Shown in pieces: positions 28,097 to 36,950 of a stretch of 64,000 nt of DNA (position 1 is its first letter; every line of letters starts with the position of its first letter). The DNA comes from Salegentibacter echinorum (lineage in GTDB: Bacteria > Bacteroidota > Bacteroidia > Flavobacteriales > Flavobacteriaceae). The position numbers were made by a program, and so were the translations under genes. The stretch covers positions 124,001-188,000 of the forward strand of contig NZ_FQVT01000002.1 in NCBI RefSeq assembly GCF_900129445.1. Reading direction: 5' to 3'. The notes under the pieces are model-generated. The model did not search any database, was not told the origin of the DNA, and worked only from the letters and a program-made list of their open reading frames with translations.

Positions 28097-28344
28097 TCCT
28101 GCAATATTTTCAGGATATCTTCTTCAGGAACTGTATCCGTTGGTTCGCCTTCCTGCATCAATACTAAAAGTCCTATATCCTCCTTTTCTTCATCAGTGAG
28201 CGAAGCATATTTTTCAACTTCTTTGCTTTTAACAAACAATTGCACGGCTTTTTCTATAAGCGCTTTTACACTCATTTTTTCATGTGCAGAAATTAATTTC
28301 ATTTTTTTTAAAGTCAGTTCGTCAATATCGATATTTTTTCTCAT
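28093..28344 (-). CDS. cognate antitoxin of the RelE/ParE-type pair
   Basis: An 83-residue acidic protein. The N-terminal part (MRKNIDIDELTLKKMKLISAHEKMSVKALIEKAVQLF) resembles a ribbon-helix-helix DNA-binding fold. The acidic C-terminus would wrap the toxin. Its order before the toxin and the palindrome overlapping its promoter fit an autoregulating antitoxin. I do not recognise a specific named family. Confidence 0.75.
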   Translation of the reverse strand: MRKNIDIDELTLKKMKLISAHEKMSVKALIEKAVQLFVKSKEVEKYASLTDEEKEDIGLLVLMQEGEPTDTVPEEDILKILQE

Positions 28345-28354
28345 AGCTAAAAAA

Positions 28355-28384
28355 TGTATATAATATATATAGTATACAAATATA
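28355..28384 (-). promoter_or_regulatory. toxin-antitoxin promoter and candidate operator
   Basis: On the minus strand a TATATTTG -7 box occupies 28377-28384. An imperfect palindrome with TGTATA and TATACA arms (28355-28360 and 28373-28378) touches the box and covers the expected transcription start. This is the expected place for antitoxin binding. Confidence 0.55.
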
Positions 28385-28734
28385 ATGTATTATTAATTAA
28401 CGAGTTACTATAGACAAAATTCTCATAGAGATTGTGACGCTTCTTTGAGTTTGAAAAAACAATTAAGATGATTGATTATTAAATCGCTTTACAGCTTTGT
28501 GGTAATGATGTCTATTTATACTATTTTATTAGTCACAAGAACTTCAAAACACGAAGAACTTCTTTATGTTTTCCTGTCTTAGCGGCAAAAGTAAGCAAGA
28601 CGTGCTTTTCAATGAGGACAAGTAAAAAAGAAATCCCGATTACATTAATAGAAAAATATTTGTGACATTTTTTCCACTTTCAATTAAAATCCATTAATTC
28701 AATACCACCGATTTTAAACTTGTTGTCAGAAATT
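28385..28734. other. gene-free region with an imperfect palindromic repeat
   Basis: No ORF of substance lies between the toxin-antitoxin promoter and the GT2 gene. At about 28529-28589 there is an imperfect palindrome in which AAAACACGAAGAA pairs with TTCTTTATGTTTT (11 of 13). Flanking CACAAGAA and CTTAGCGGC segments resemble palindromic extragenic repeats of the CACGAAGAA type common in bacteria. The remainder is plain AT-rich sequence. Confidence 0.5.
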
Positions 28735-29505
28735 TTATAATGGTTTTTTTTGTTTACTTTTTACAAAAAAATGCTCTTTCAAAAAAATAAGTAGCCACCA
28801 ACTACTTTTTAAAAAACTGAATTTTAAAACCTGGCGATAAATATTAAAATTATACCTAAGCATTTTAAACTTGTTTCGGGAAATAGAACCCTTTCTCACC
28901 CGGTATTCGGCCAGGGGCTGTTGCACTCCAATAGCAGCACCATCTTTTTTTAAGGCTTCCAACCAAAGCGCCCAATCCTGGCGTTTTCTAATATTAGGAG
29001 CGTATATTTTTCCAATTTTTTCAACATTGTAAATTCCTGTAAGATTCCCCAAATAGTTGGACTTTAAAAGCTTTTTATAAGTCAACACGGGTAGAGCCTC
29101 AATAAGTTCGTGGCGTGAAGTGCCCTGTTCATCAATTTGCACATAGCTGGAAAAGCAAACGGCTGCGGACTGCTCTTGCATTATTTTTAACTGAATTTCC
29201 AGCTTCTTTGGTTTCCACAAATCGTCGGCATCCAAGAAAGCGATATAATCGCCCCGGGCGGCTTTAATTCCTTTGTTTCGGCTTACGCCCGCACCACAAT
29301 TTTCGTTGTTCCGAAGAATTTTAATCCTGGCATCCTCTGTAGATAAAGTTTCAATGATTTGAAAGGTTTTATCGTTGGAAGCATCTTCAATGATAAAAAG
29401 TTCCCAGTTTGAATAGCTCTGGGAAATCACAGAAGTTACCGCAGCCTCAATAAATCCTGCTGCATTAAATGCAGGCATAATTACTGAAACCAACGGCTTT
29501 TTCAT
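28735..29505 (-). CDS. glycosyltransferase family 2
   Basis: A 256-residue GT-A fold enzyme. It opens with VSVIMPAFNAAGFIEAAVTS and has FLDADDLW (about residues 91-98), with the DAD motif binding the nucleotide-sugar metal. It is membrane-associated at most through its C-terminal hydrophobic patch. It lies 31 bases downstream of rmlD, so it may transfer rhamnose or another sugar in surface polysaccharide assembly. The acceptor is unknown. Confidence 0.9.
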   Translation of the reverse strand: MKKPLVSVIMPAFNAAGFIEAAVTSVISQSYSNWELFIIEDASNDKTFQIIETLSTEDARIKILRNNENCGAGVSRNKGIKAARGDYIAFLDADDLWKPKKLEIQLKIMQEQSAAVCFSSYVQIDEQGTSRHELIEALPVLTYKKLLKSNYLGNLTGIYNVEKIGKIYAPNIRKRQDWALWLEALKKDGAAIGVQQPLAEYRVRKGSISRNKFKMLRYNFNIYRQVLKFSFLKSSWWLLIFLKEHFFVKSKQKKPL

Positions 29506-29536
29506 AAAATTCCTTTTATTAGAAAAACTTCAAATC

Positions 29537-30394
29537 TTACGAAGCTTTAGCATTGATAAGGTTCTCGAGGCTTTTTTCCCAATTTTGGATAGTAATATCA
29601 AAATTCTTTTTACACCTGGTTTTATCCAATACACTGTAAGCAGGCCTGGCTGCCAGGGTTTTAAAATTATCACTTTTTTGTAGCTTAATTTCTTCGGAAT
29701 TTCCTGTAAACTCCAAAATTGCTTTGGCAAAATCGTACCAGGTGCCCTGCCCGGCGTTACTATAATGATAAAGCCCATATTTTGTTTCTTCTGAAGCAAT
29801 TAACCTCAAGACGAAGTCGGCTAAATCATTGGCATTTGTTGGTGTTCCCAGCTGCGAGCTTGTGATATTCAATTCGGCTTTTTCGTCAATTTTCCTTAGG
29901 ATGGTTTTATAGAAATTATGACCAAATTCTGAATACAACCAGGAAGTCCTAAAAATAAAATAAGCGGTAAGCGTCTCTTCGATATATTTTTCTCCTTTCA
30001 ATTTTGAAGCGCCGTAAACGTTGATAGGATTGGTTTTATTTGTTTCTGAATAAGGTTTCCTAGCTTGCCCATCAAAAACATAATCTGTCGAAAAATGTAT
30101 TAATTTTGCTCCTGAAATTCTACAAGTCTCAGCGAGGTTTTTAACAGCTTCAGCATTTATTTTAAAGGCTTTCTCTTGCTCAGCTTCTGCTTTTTCAACA
30201 TTGGTATAGGCCGCACAATTAATAACCCAATCAAAATTTTCTTCAGCAAAAACCTTTTTTAAAGCAACATTATCACAAATATCCAGCGTTGAAGCCGATT
30301 TAAAAGAGCAGTCTAAAGTTTTGTAATTTTGTGCTATCTTTTTAAAACAAGACCCCAATTGTCCATCGCCACCGGTAATAAGAACATTTTTCAT
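29537..30394 (-). CDS. rmlD: dTDP-4-dehydrorhamnose reductase
   Basis: This 285-residue enzyme reduces dTDP-4-dehydro-L-rhamnose with NAD(P)H to dTDP-L-rhamnose. The Rossmann motif is VLITGGDGQLGS (residues 4-15), FSTDYVFDG is near 101 and the catalytic Tyr and Lys are in VYGASKLKGE (about 126-135). The length is normal. It lies 49 bases after rmlC. RmlA and RmlB are not adjacent, so the rhamnose pathway is split or completed elsewhere. Confidence 0.92.
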   Translation of the reverse strand: MKNVLITGGDGQLGSCFKKIAQNYKTLDCSFKSASTLDICDNVALKKVFAEENFDWVINCAAYTNVEKAEAEQEKAFKINAEAVKNLAETCRISGAKLIHFSTDYVFDGQARKPYSETNKTNPINVYGASKLKGEKYIEETLTAYFIFRTSWLYSEFGHNFYKTILRKIDEKAELNITSSQLGTPTNANDLADFVLRLIASEETKYGLYHYSNAGQGTWYDFAKAILEFTGNSEEIKLQKSDNFKTLAARPAYSVLDKTRCKKNFDITIQNWEKSLENLINAKAS

Positions 30395-30443
30395 CTGTTT
30401 ATATTTTAAATTACTAGCTTAAAAACTTTTAGCAATATTAATT

Positions 30444-30989
30444 TCAACTAAAAACCTCCTTGAAACGTGGTTGTCTCCGGTCCTTATCTGAAATAATCAT
30501 TTCCGCTTCCGGGAATTCCCAATCTATCGCCAAATCTGGGTCGTTGTAAATAATACCGGCTTCATAACCGGGATAATAATATTGGTCACATTTATAGGCA
30601 AAAACAGAGGTTTCTGAAAGCGTTACAAACCCATGTCCAAAACCTTTAGGAATATAGAGTTGATAAAGATTTTTGTCGTCCAGAATTATCTTAAAACTCT
30701 TTTTAAAAGTAGGGGAATCTGGTCGCAGATCTACGACAACGTCAAGGACTTTTCCATAAATAGCACGCACCAGTTTTGTTTGGCCAAATTCGCCAATTTG
30801 ATAATGCAATCCACGCAACACACCTCTCTTGGAGATAGATTGGTTATCCTGAACAAATTCCCTTTCTATCCCGGTAAGCTCTATAAACTTTTTTTTGTGG
30901 TAGCTCTCCAAAAAAAGACCGCGTTTATCCTTAAAAATATCGGGTTTTATGATAAAACAATCTTTTAATGGCGTCTCTTCAACCTGCAT
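30444..30989 (-). CDS. rmlC: dTDP-4-dehydrorhamnose 3,5-epimerase
   Basis: A 181-residue cupin-fold enzyme converting dTDP-4-dehydro-6-deoxyglucose to the L-rhamno form. Signatures are FVQDNQSISKRGVLRGLHYQ (about residues 41-60, with the catalytic His) and YIPKGFGHGFVTLSE (about 112-126). It lies 3 bases downstream of the DUF6909 gene and feeds the neighbouring rmlD. The length is normal. Confidence 0.95.
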   Translation of the reverse strand: MQVEETPLKDCFIIKPDIFKDKRGLFLESYHKKKFIELTGIEREFVQDNQSISKRGVLRGLHYQIGEFGQTKLVRAIYGKVLDVVVDLRPDSPTFKKSFKIILDDKNLYQLYIPKGFGHGFVTLSETSVFAYKCDQYYYPGYEAGIIYNDPDLAIDWEFPEAEMIISDKDRRQPRFKEVFS

Positions 30990-30992
30990 TTA

Positions 30993-32675
30993 TTAAGATT
31001 TAAAAATTTGTTCGAGAATTTTTTCGGTAATAAGATAAGTTGGTTTTACACCACTGGTACCCAAACCTCCCGAAGCAAGAGTACTACCCGTTTCCAACGG
31101 ATTATCTGAGGCGTAATACGCATATCTAACCTTTACATCTTTCTTTATACTACCGCGCAGTTTAGAGGCGGCCTGTATGGCTTTTTGATAATGGGCACCC
31201 TCCATTTCAAGCCCGCTCACATTCCAGGTAGAATCGTGGAAAAACTTTAAAATATCCCGGTTTTGCAGGGAAGTTCCCAAAACGGTAATCATAGCACCAT
31301 CTACCACATTCATCCCGTGTCCTTCAAGATCATCCCTTGTCAATTCATTTTTAAACGGATAATTATCTGCCGTACCTTCAAAAAGGTGGGCTGAAGGAAT
31401 CATAATATCTCCTTTTCCGCCTTCCAAAATACCGGCTTTTCCCATAATGGAGATCGATTCTACGTTTATTTTAATTTCATCCCCTTCAAAAGTATAAGGT
31501 TTTAAAAGCTCATCTAAAGTTTCGTAGGCCTGTTCCCCAAAAGCGTAGTCCATCACAATAATTACAGGTGCTTCTTCTTTGGTTTTAATATCTTTATCTC
31601 CATATTTCCCTTCCAGTTTAGCCGTATCAAATATTTGTACGTCAATATTGGTTCCACTTTGATCGCCCAGAAAAGTCATTCCATTATCCAGCGCAGCTTT
31701 CATTACCTTAGTCCTTAATTTGCCATTGGCATTATTACTAAGCGCCTCATAAATTTGCAGCGGTTTTTGTTTCTTCAACTCTGTTTCTAAAGCCAAAGGA
31801 GTGTAAAGCGTATTCATCACACTATGCATATTGGCACTTATTATGTGTAAAGGCCGGTGCATAAGGTTTTCTTTAATAAGATGCTGCTTGATATTATCTG
31901 CCCAAATTTCGCCGTGAATATGATGTCCAAGTCGTTCGCGAAGCACGGGACTAAAGGTAATAATACGTTTTTTGTTCTCTAAGACTTCAGAAATTGCCAG
32001 TTTTCCCAACCAGTAAATTATAAGTAAAAAACGTTCGGGACTATCGGCCTGGGCGAACTTTTTATGTATTTCTGAAACTTCAAAGAAAGTCCTACCCAAA
32101 ATATTTGCCGTGTGGGTTAAGGCAACTTCTCGCTGCGTTTTATCTAAGGGTTCTTCCTGTAAAACTGCTTTTTCCAGTTTTTGCCAATCGCGGGTCACCT
32201 GCCCTTCTTCATCTATCACGACGCTACGCATAATTTTATGTGATTCAACAAAGAGAAAAGTGAGGTGCGTAAGGATATCATAAATTTCTGAACGCCCCCT
32301 GGTGATCTCAATATTCATTTGCTCCTCGTCTATCCTATAACAATTACGGCGTCTTTTTGGCGGAACGATCGCTTTAAAATGTGAATTTCCGTAGCCTTCG
32401 TCACTGGTAAGGTTAATAAACCGGCATTCTTCAATTCCTTTAGGCAACCTGTCTATAACATATAACAAACCACTAAGCTCTGCTTTATCACCCGAAATAG
32501 AACCATAAATTTCTGGCCTTAAAATAAGTAAGGATTCTCTAAGCGTTTCGCCAGAGACTCCCATGGGTTTATAAAATCCGCGGTTAAAAAGATGTCTCAT
32601 GGTAATATACATACGCTCTATGGCGTGAGTGCTTTCTTGCGCACGGGTGCGACCCAGCAGTTTTAAGTTTATCAT
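30993..32675 (-). CDS. DUF6909 protein with a nucleosidase-like C-terminal motif
   Basis: A 560-residue cytoplasmic protein matching, as far as I recall, DUF6909. The N-terminal half (starting INLKLLGRTRAQESTHAIER) has no clear motif. In the C-terminal half, MGKAGILEGGKGDIMIPSAH (about 419-438) and GLEMEGAHYQKA (about 496-507) resemble glycine-rich and MEGA segments of purine nucleoside phosphorylase/MTA-SAH nucleosidase proteins. A nucleoside or base-sugar reaction is therefore a hypothesis. It is wedged between the GH3 gene (7-base gap) and rmlC (3 bases). Confidence 0.6.
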   Translation of the reverse strand: MINLKLLGRTRAQESTHAIERMYITMRHLFNRGFYKPMGVSGETLRESLLILRPEIYGSISGDKAELSGLLYVIDRLPKGIEECRFINLTSDEGYGNSHFKAIVPPKRRRNCYRIDEEQMNIEITRGRSEIYDILTHLTFLFVESHKIMRSVVIDEEGQVTRDWQKLEKAVLQEEPLDKTQREVALTHTANILGRTFFEVSEIHKKFAQADSPERFLLIIYWLGKLAISEVLENKKRIITFSPVLRERLGHHIHGEIWADNIKQHLIKENLMHRPLHIISANMHSVMNTLYTPLALETELKKQKPLQIYEALSNNANGKLRTKVMKAALDNGMTFLGDQSGTNIDVQIFDTAKLEGKYGDKDIKTKEEAPVIIVMDYAFGEQAYETLDELLKPYTFEGDEIKINVESISIMGKAGILEGGKGDIMIPSAHLFEGTADNYPFKNELTRDDLEGHGMNVVDGAMITVLGTSLQNRDILKFFHDSTWNVSGLEMEGAHYQKAIQAASKLRGSIKKDVKVRYAYYASDNPLETGSTLASGGLGTSGVKPTYLITEKILEQIFKS

Positions 32676-32682
32676 TTGTTAA

Positions 32683-34182
32683 TTATGAATTAATTATTTT
32701 CTCCAGAACTTCGGCTATTTTTCTATCGTTTGCCAGTCTGGGCAGTTTATTTTGTCCGCCTAATTTTCCAATGGATTTCATATACTGTTGAAAACCATTC
32801 TGCGGAACCCGGCTTATTTTTAAAGGCTGAAGGATTTTACCTTCAATTAAATCGAAATAATAAGAATTTTGACGTTGTAAATTTTCGTCTAAAATATTAC
32901 TGAATTTAGACAAGTCTTCGGGAACTTTTTCAAATTCTATAAACCATTCGTGGTATGGTAATTCGTTGTTTGCAGGAGTGATATTTGGTGCCACGGTAAA
33001 TTCACTAATCTGCGCATTAGTTTTACTCACGGCCAATTGCATGGCTTCTTCCACTTCTTTGGCTATCACATGTTCTCCAAAGGCCGAAATAAAATGTTTA
33101 ATCCTGCCAGAAACGATCACGCGATAAGGTTTTGTACCGGTAAATTGTACTGTATCGCCAATGTTATAGGCCCAAAGCCCGGCATTGGAGGAAACCAACA
33201 TCACATAATTAACATCCGTTTCTACCTCTCCAATGGTGAGCCTTTTAGGGTTTTCATCAAAAAACTCATCGGCTTTTATAAATTCATAGAACATGCCGGC
33301 ATCCAGTTGCAGTAGCATTCCCCTTTCATTTTGTTTATCCTGAAAGGCAAAAAAGCCTTCTGAAGCGGGATATAACTCAATACTATCTACTTTTCTGCCA
33401 ATAAGGTTTTCAAATTTAGATCTGTAAGGCTCATAATTTACTCCACCATAAATAAACAACTCAAAATCAGGAAACAGGTCTCCTACTTTTTTCCCGGTTT
33501 TTTGTTGTAATCTTTCAAAATACATCTGCACCCAGGAAGGAATTCCGCTAATCACACTCATATTTTCCTTAAGTGTTTCTTCTACTATAGCATCTACTTT
33601 TGTTTCCCAATCTTCAATGCAATTGGTTTCCCAAGTGGGCATCCTGTTCTTTTGCAAATAGGAAGGCACGTAGTGGGCTACAATCCCAGATAATCTACCG
33701 AGTTTTACGCCGTTTTTCTCTTCCATCTCGGGACTGCCCTGTAGAAAAATCATTTTTCCATCTACAAATTTGGCATTTCCTGTTTCGGCGATATAACACA
33801 GAATGGCGTTTCTAGCAGCATTGATATGGGAAGGCATGGATTCTTTTGTAAGTGGAATATATTTTGCACCGCTGGTTGTTCCAGATGTTTTGGCATAATA
33901 TAAAGGTTTCCCCGGCCACAAAACATCGGGTTCACCGGCTACCATTTTATCAACATAAGTGCGAAGCTGCTCATAATCCCGCACGGGAACGTTTTTTGCA
34001 AAATCTGAATAGGTTTTTATGTTTTTAAAGTCGTGATCTCTACCAAATTGGGTATTGCTGGCTTTTGCTAAAAGCTCTAAAAAAACCTTTTGCTGGGTTT
34101 CTTCCGGTTGAGAAGCCCATTTATCAATTTTATTCCTGATGTGTTTAGCAAAAATTTTTGCTCCAAAAGATTTTAAAGACAT
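32683..34182 (-). CDS. GH3 auxin-responsive promoter family protein (acyl-adenylate amidosynthetase-like)
   Basis: A 499-residue member of the GH3 family, plant relatives of which couple amino acids to acyl acids through adenylates. The ATP motif YYAKTSGTTSGAKYIPLT (about residues 91-108) and the motif-2 region ELYPASEGFFAFQ (about 283) are clear. The substrate in bacteria is unknown. I start at 34182 (MSLKSFGAKIFAKHI), a typical flavobacterial N-terminus; a frame 18 codons longer is open but looks non-native. It precedes DUF6909 by 7 bases. Confidence 0.87.
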   Translation of the reverse strand: MSLKSFGAKIFAKHIRNKIDKWASQPEETQQKVFLELLAKASNTQFGRDHDFKNIKTYSDFAKNVPVRDYEQLRTYVDKMVAGEPDVLWPGKPLYYAKTSGTTSGAKYIPLTKESMPSHINAARNAILCYIAETGNAKFVDGKMIFLQGSPEMEEKNGVKLGRLSGIVAHYVPSYLQKNRMPTWETNCIEDWETKVDAIVEETLKENMSVISGIPSWVQMYFERLQQKTGKKVGDLFPDFELFIYGGVNYEPYRSKFENLIGRKVDSIELYPASEGFFAFQDKQNERGMLLQLDAGMFYEFIKADEFFDENPKRLTIGEVETDVNYVMLVSSNAGLWAYNIGDTVQFTGTKPYRVIVSGRIKHFISAFGEHVIAKEVEEAMQLAVSKTNAQISEFTVAPNITPANNELPYHEWFIEFEKVPEDLSKFSNILDENLQRQNSYYFDLIEGKILQPLKISRVPQNGFQQYMKSIGKLGGQNKLPRLANDRKIAEVLEKIINS

Positions 34183-34350
34183 AGTGTACTTTAGAAATTT
34201 AAAGATGGTTTTTTCTCCCATCCTGCTCTTTGGCAACTTAATTGGAAACCAGCCTAAATAAGGCTTTAAGCGCTTCCGAAGAACATTTTAATGATTCAAA
34301 AACCTCATTAAGTTCCAATAGAACTTATTTTCGGGTAAAGGTCGTAATTT

Positions 34351-35220
34351 TTAATCAAAATCAATATAATCTTCAGGATCTACCGGCACGGCTTCGTTCC
34401 AAAGCTCGAAATGCAAATGCGGCCCGGTGGTATATTCCCCCGTAGAACCGGCGGTTGCAATCACCTCGCCCCTTAGCACGCTTTCCCCCTGTTCTTTGGT
34501 TAGAGATGCATTGTGTTTATACACTGATAGCAAACCGTATTGATGTTTCACGATAATCACATAACCCGTTTCGGCCGTCCATTCAGAAAAAATAACGCGT
34601 CCATCTGCCACAGATTTTACCGGTGTATTTTTGGGTACGACAATATCTATGGCATAATGTTTTTCCCCGGCATCAAAAGTTTCAGAAATACTTCCTTTTA
34701 CAGGGGGAAAAAGAGAGAAATCTATATTATCTGTCGCGGCAGGCAAAACATTGTATTTGTCTTCCTGCGCCACCTCTTCCCTTAACAGCGAATCGGCCCG
34801 GGAAGGTTCTATAGGTTCAATTTCTTCACCCATTATAGGGTTTTGAAATATCGAATCCCTGCTTAGGCCCGTTGTATCTGCCCTGCCGCTCAAAACATCT
34901 TTTATAGCACTTAAATATTGATTATTGATCTTAAGTACCTGTTGTAAAGAATCTGACTTATAGGCCAATTCTGTGGCCTGCCGCTTTAAGTGCGCCGAAG
35001 AATAACCCGGAATATATTCCCTTAAAGGCGTGAAAGCAATAATAATCGTGGTTGCGGCAATAAGTATAATTGCACTTAAAGTTAAGCTTACAAAGAGGTT
35101 GAGCCTGGTGAGCTTAAAGGAAAGTCGTTCTTCAAAAGTATCTTCATTTAAAATAACCAGCCGATATTTATGAAGCAGCTTTCGGGTAAATTTTTTTCTT
35201 TTTAGATTATTTTTAGCCAT
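34351..35220 (-). CDS. M23 peptidoglycan metallopeptidase
   Basis: A 289-residue envelope protein with one membrane anchor (about residues 37-60) and a C-terminal LytM domain (about 185-289). Both zinc motifs are intact: HYAID (HxxxD) and HLHFE (HxH). It should cut peptide crosslinks in peptidoglycan, in contrast with the degenerate EnvC-like protein at the left end. The anchor and short linker fit a periplasmic hydrolase. It stands alone after the GH3 gene. Confidence 0.9.
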   Translation of the reverse strand: MAKNNLKRKKFTRKLLHKYRLVILNEDTFEERLSFKLTRLNLFVSLTLSAIILIAATTIIIAFTPLREYIPGYSSAHLKRQATELAYKSDSLQQVLKINNQYLSAIKDVLSGRADTTGLSRDSIFQNPIMGEEIEPIEPSRADSLLREEVAQEDKYNVLPAATDNIDFSLFPPVKGSISETFDAGEKHYAIDIVVPKNTPVKSVADGRVIFSEWTAETGYVIIVKHQYGLLSVYKHNASLTKEQGESVLRGEVIATAGSTGEYTTGPHLHFELWNEAVPVDPEDYIDFD

Positions 35221-35672
35221 AACTAATACAAAGATAAATTAAAAAATTTCTGAAATGCAGATGCTTTCAATCCAGATTATTCATAAAACTATTAATATGG
35301 CCTAAAGCAATTAATCTTGAATATTCACGAGATTGACCTCAACACTTTACTGCAACTAAATAGCACTTCGCTTGCAAGATTAATATAACGTAAAATTAAG
35401 CGCTTTTAAACTGAGCAACTATCCAGCCAGATGTTAATTTCCTACAATAAGTTCTAAAACTGATTTTAGTAGTTAAGCTAACCCCAGTTATAAAGAACAT
35501 TCTCAAAAAATAAACAAAACATCAGAGGGTACTTTATAGCATGATTATTTGGATTTCAAGGCAGAACACAGAGCATCTAAATCTCGATTATCGAGTAATA
35601 TCTTAAATTTTAGCTATAATAAGGTTCGTTTTCTTTTATTCTTAGTAAATTTGTGTTATTAAACTTGAAATT
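35221..35672. other. gene-free AT-rich spacer with the tatA promoter
   Basis: I see no gene. A 9-base inverted repeat TTAATCTTG/CAAGATTAA (35311-35319 and 35375-35383) is present but spaced widely and without a T-run. The right end holds the tatA promoter. Confidence 0.45.
35646..35653 (+). promoter_or_regulatory. -7 box of tatA
   Basis: TAAATTTG matches TAnnTTTG. Transcription would start near 35660, 13 bases before the ATG. Confidence 0.5.
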
Positions 35673-35885
35673 ATGAACGCATTTATTTTACCCTTAGCAA
35701 TTGGTGCCCCACAAATTATTTTAATTGTGGTAGTAATATTGTTACTATTTGGAGGACGAAAAATTCCGGAATTAATGAGAGGCTTAGGTAGCGGTATCAA
35801 AGAATTTAAGGACGCGTCTAACGACGATAGCGATAAAAAAGTCACTACAGATGATGATAAGAATTTCTCTGAAGAGAAAAAATAA
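35673..35885 (+). CDS. tatA: Sec-independent translocase TatA/TatE-type protein
   Basis: A 70-residue protein with one membrane helix (about residues 12-27), the [14 protein letters not shown] hinge and an amphipathic helix, then a charged tail. TatA multimers form the pore for folded proteins exported by the twin-arginine route. The FGGRKIPE motif and size are classical. tatC is not in the window. A bidirectional terminator follows at 35905-35930. Confidence 0.92.
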   Translation: MNAFILPLAIGAPQIILIVVVILLLFGGRKIPELMRGLGSGIKEFKDASNDDSDKKVTTDDDKNFSEEKK

Positions 35886-35904
35886 CATCATTTAAATAAA
35901 GTAG

Positions 35905-35930
35905 AAAACCCCGATTTAATCGGGGTTTTT
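35905..35930. terminator. bidirectional intrinsic terminator of tatA and the DUF4837 gene
   Basis: AAAACCCCGATT and AATCGGGGTTTT pair almost without a loop and have A-runs and T-runs on both sides. The hairpin sits between the convergent tatA and DUF4837 genes, so it can end both transcripts. Confidence 0.88.
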
Positions 35931-35935
35931 ACTTC

Positions 35936-36925
35936 TTATTCTTTATTGCTCTTTATCCTGGCAGATTGTAAAATAGCATCTATCTCAAAGACATTGTCCC
36001 TTTTGCTTTGCGAAGGTGAAAATACAAAACCTTCAACTATCAGGAATCGATCATTTGCTTCATCTTTTATAGCATAATTTACAAAAGGACCCGCCATAAA
36101 AGCATTTTTCACTTCCCAGGTGCCTCGTGTTTCGTAAGCAAATTTCCCGTCTATTTTAGTTTCAAATAAATATGGAGCGTAGGCCTCTTCGGTAATCATA
36201 TAACTGCCCTCGGTAGGACCGGGAATATGGGCTTTACCAATAGAATCCCGCATTTTAATAATATTTCCAACAATATTTGTATCGGCTTCAATAGTTTTTA
36301 TAGGAACTTCATAAATAAGAATCTCCATATTTCCCTTCGGAATTTCCTTTCTTATCCACACAAAATCATCTTCAACTTTAGCATACCGATAAGCCGTTGG
36401 AAACTTTAGTGAAAGATTGAATTTTTCCTGAAGCTGCTCATCAGATGCTAAAGATTTACGCATTCTACGTTGCTTTTCCTTTAGCTCGGTATTCTTAAAT
36501 CTCTTTACCAGTTCTTCAGAATTCTCGTTTATTTCTTTAATTAATTCATCCTGGTTTTTCCCGGTAATGATTACCCCCGTCTGTGGCCTTGCATAAAGGT
36601 TTTCTACTACTCTTTTGCCGGCTTCCCCTTTTTGGATAGAAATAAAAGAACGATTCTTACGGGCGAATCCGGTAAAGGTTTCCGGTGGAATCTGGCTAAG
36701 TGAAAACATTGGCTCTTCCTGCGGTAAACCATTTACGGCAGCGGCAAAATTATCCCTTATTGCCTCCCCTACTTTACCTTCCCATAAACTGTTTTTAATT
36801 ACCAACGTAATTTGATTGATATTTCCTGAAGAGTCTGAGAGTATTCGCTTTTCTTCTTTGTCCTCATTACTTTTACAAGCTACCAAAAGAGCAAGACTAA
36901 AGAAGAGAATAAGTACTTTTTTCAT
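35936..36925 (-). CDS. DUF4837 lipoprotein
   Basis: A 329-residue lipoprotein with lipobox LVAC (Cys17), followed by a soluble body rich in charged residues. The segment around residues 38-75 (IKNSLWEGKVGEAIRDNFAA) matches DUF4837, common in Bacteroidota envelopes. Its function is unknown. It lies 25 bases downstream of the LysM lytic transglycosylase gene, so a cell-wall or envelope link is plausible. Confidence 0.85.
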   Translation of the reverse strand: MKKVLILFFSLALLVACKSNEDKEEKRILSDSSGNINQITLVIKNSLWEGKVGEAIRDNFAAAVNGLPQEEPMFSLSQIPPETFTGFARKNRSFISIQKGEAGKRVVENLYARPQTGVIITGKNQDELIKEINENSEELVKRFKNTELKEKQRRMRKSLASDEQLQEKFNLSLKFPTAYRYAKVEDDFVWIRKEIPKGNMEILIYEVPIKTIEADTNIVGNIIKMRDSIGKAHIPGPTEGSYMITEEAYAPYLFETKIDGKFAYETRGTWEVKNAFMAGPFVNYAIKDEANDRFLIVEGFVFSPSQSKRDNVFEIDAILQSARIKSNKE

Positions 36926-36950
36926 ATTTATTAATTTGGTTTAGAGATGA

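Noticed and set aside
34183-34236. Longer GH3 start at 34236
   Set aside because: The added residues do not look like family sequence, while MSLKSFGAKI is the usual N-terminus.
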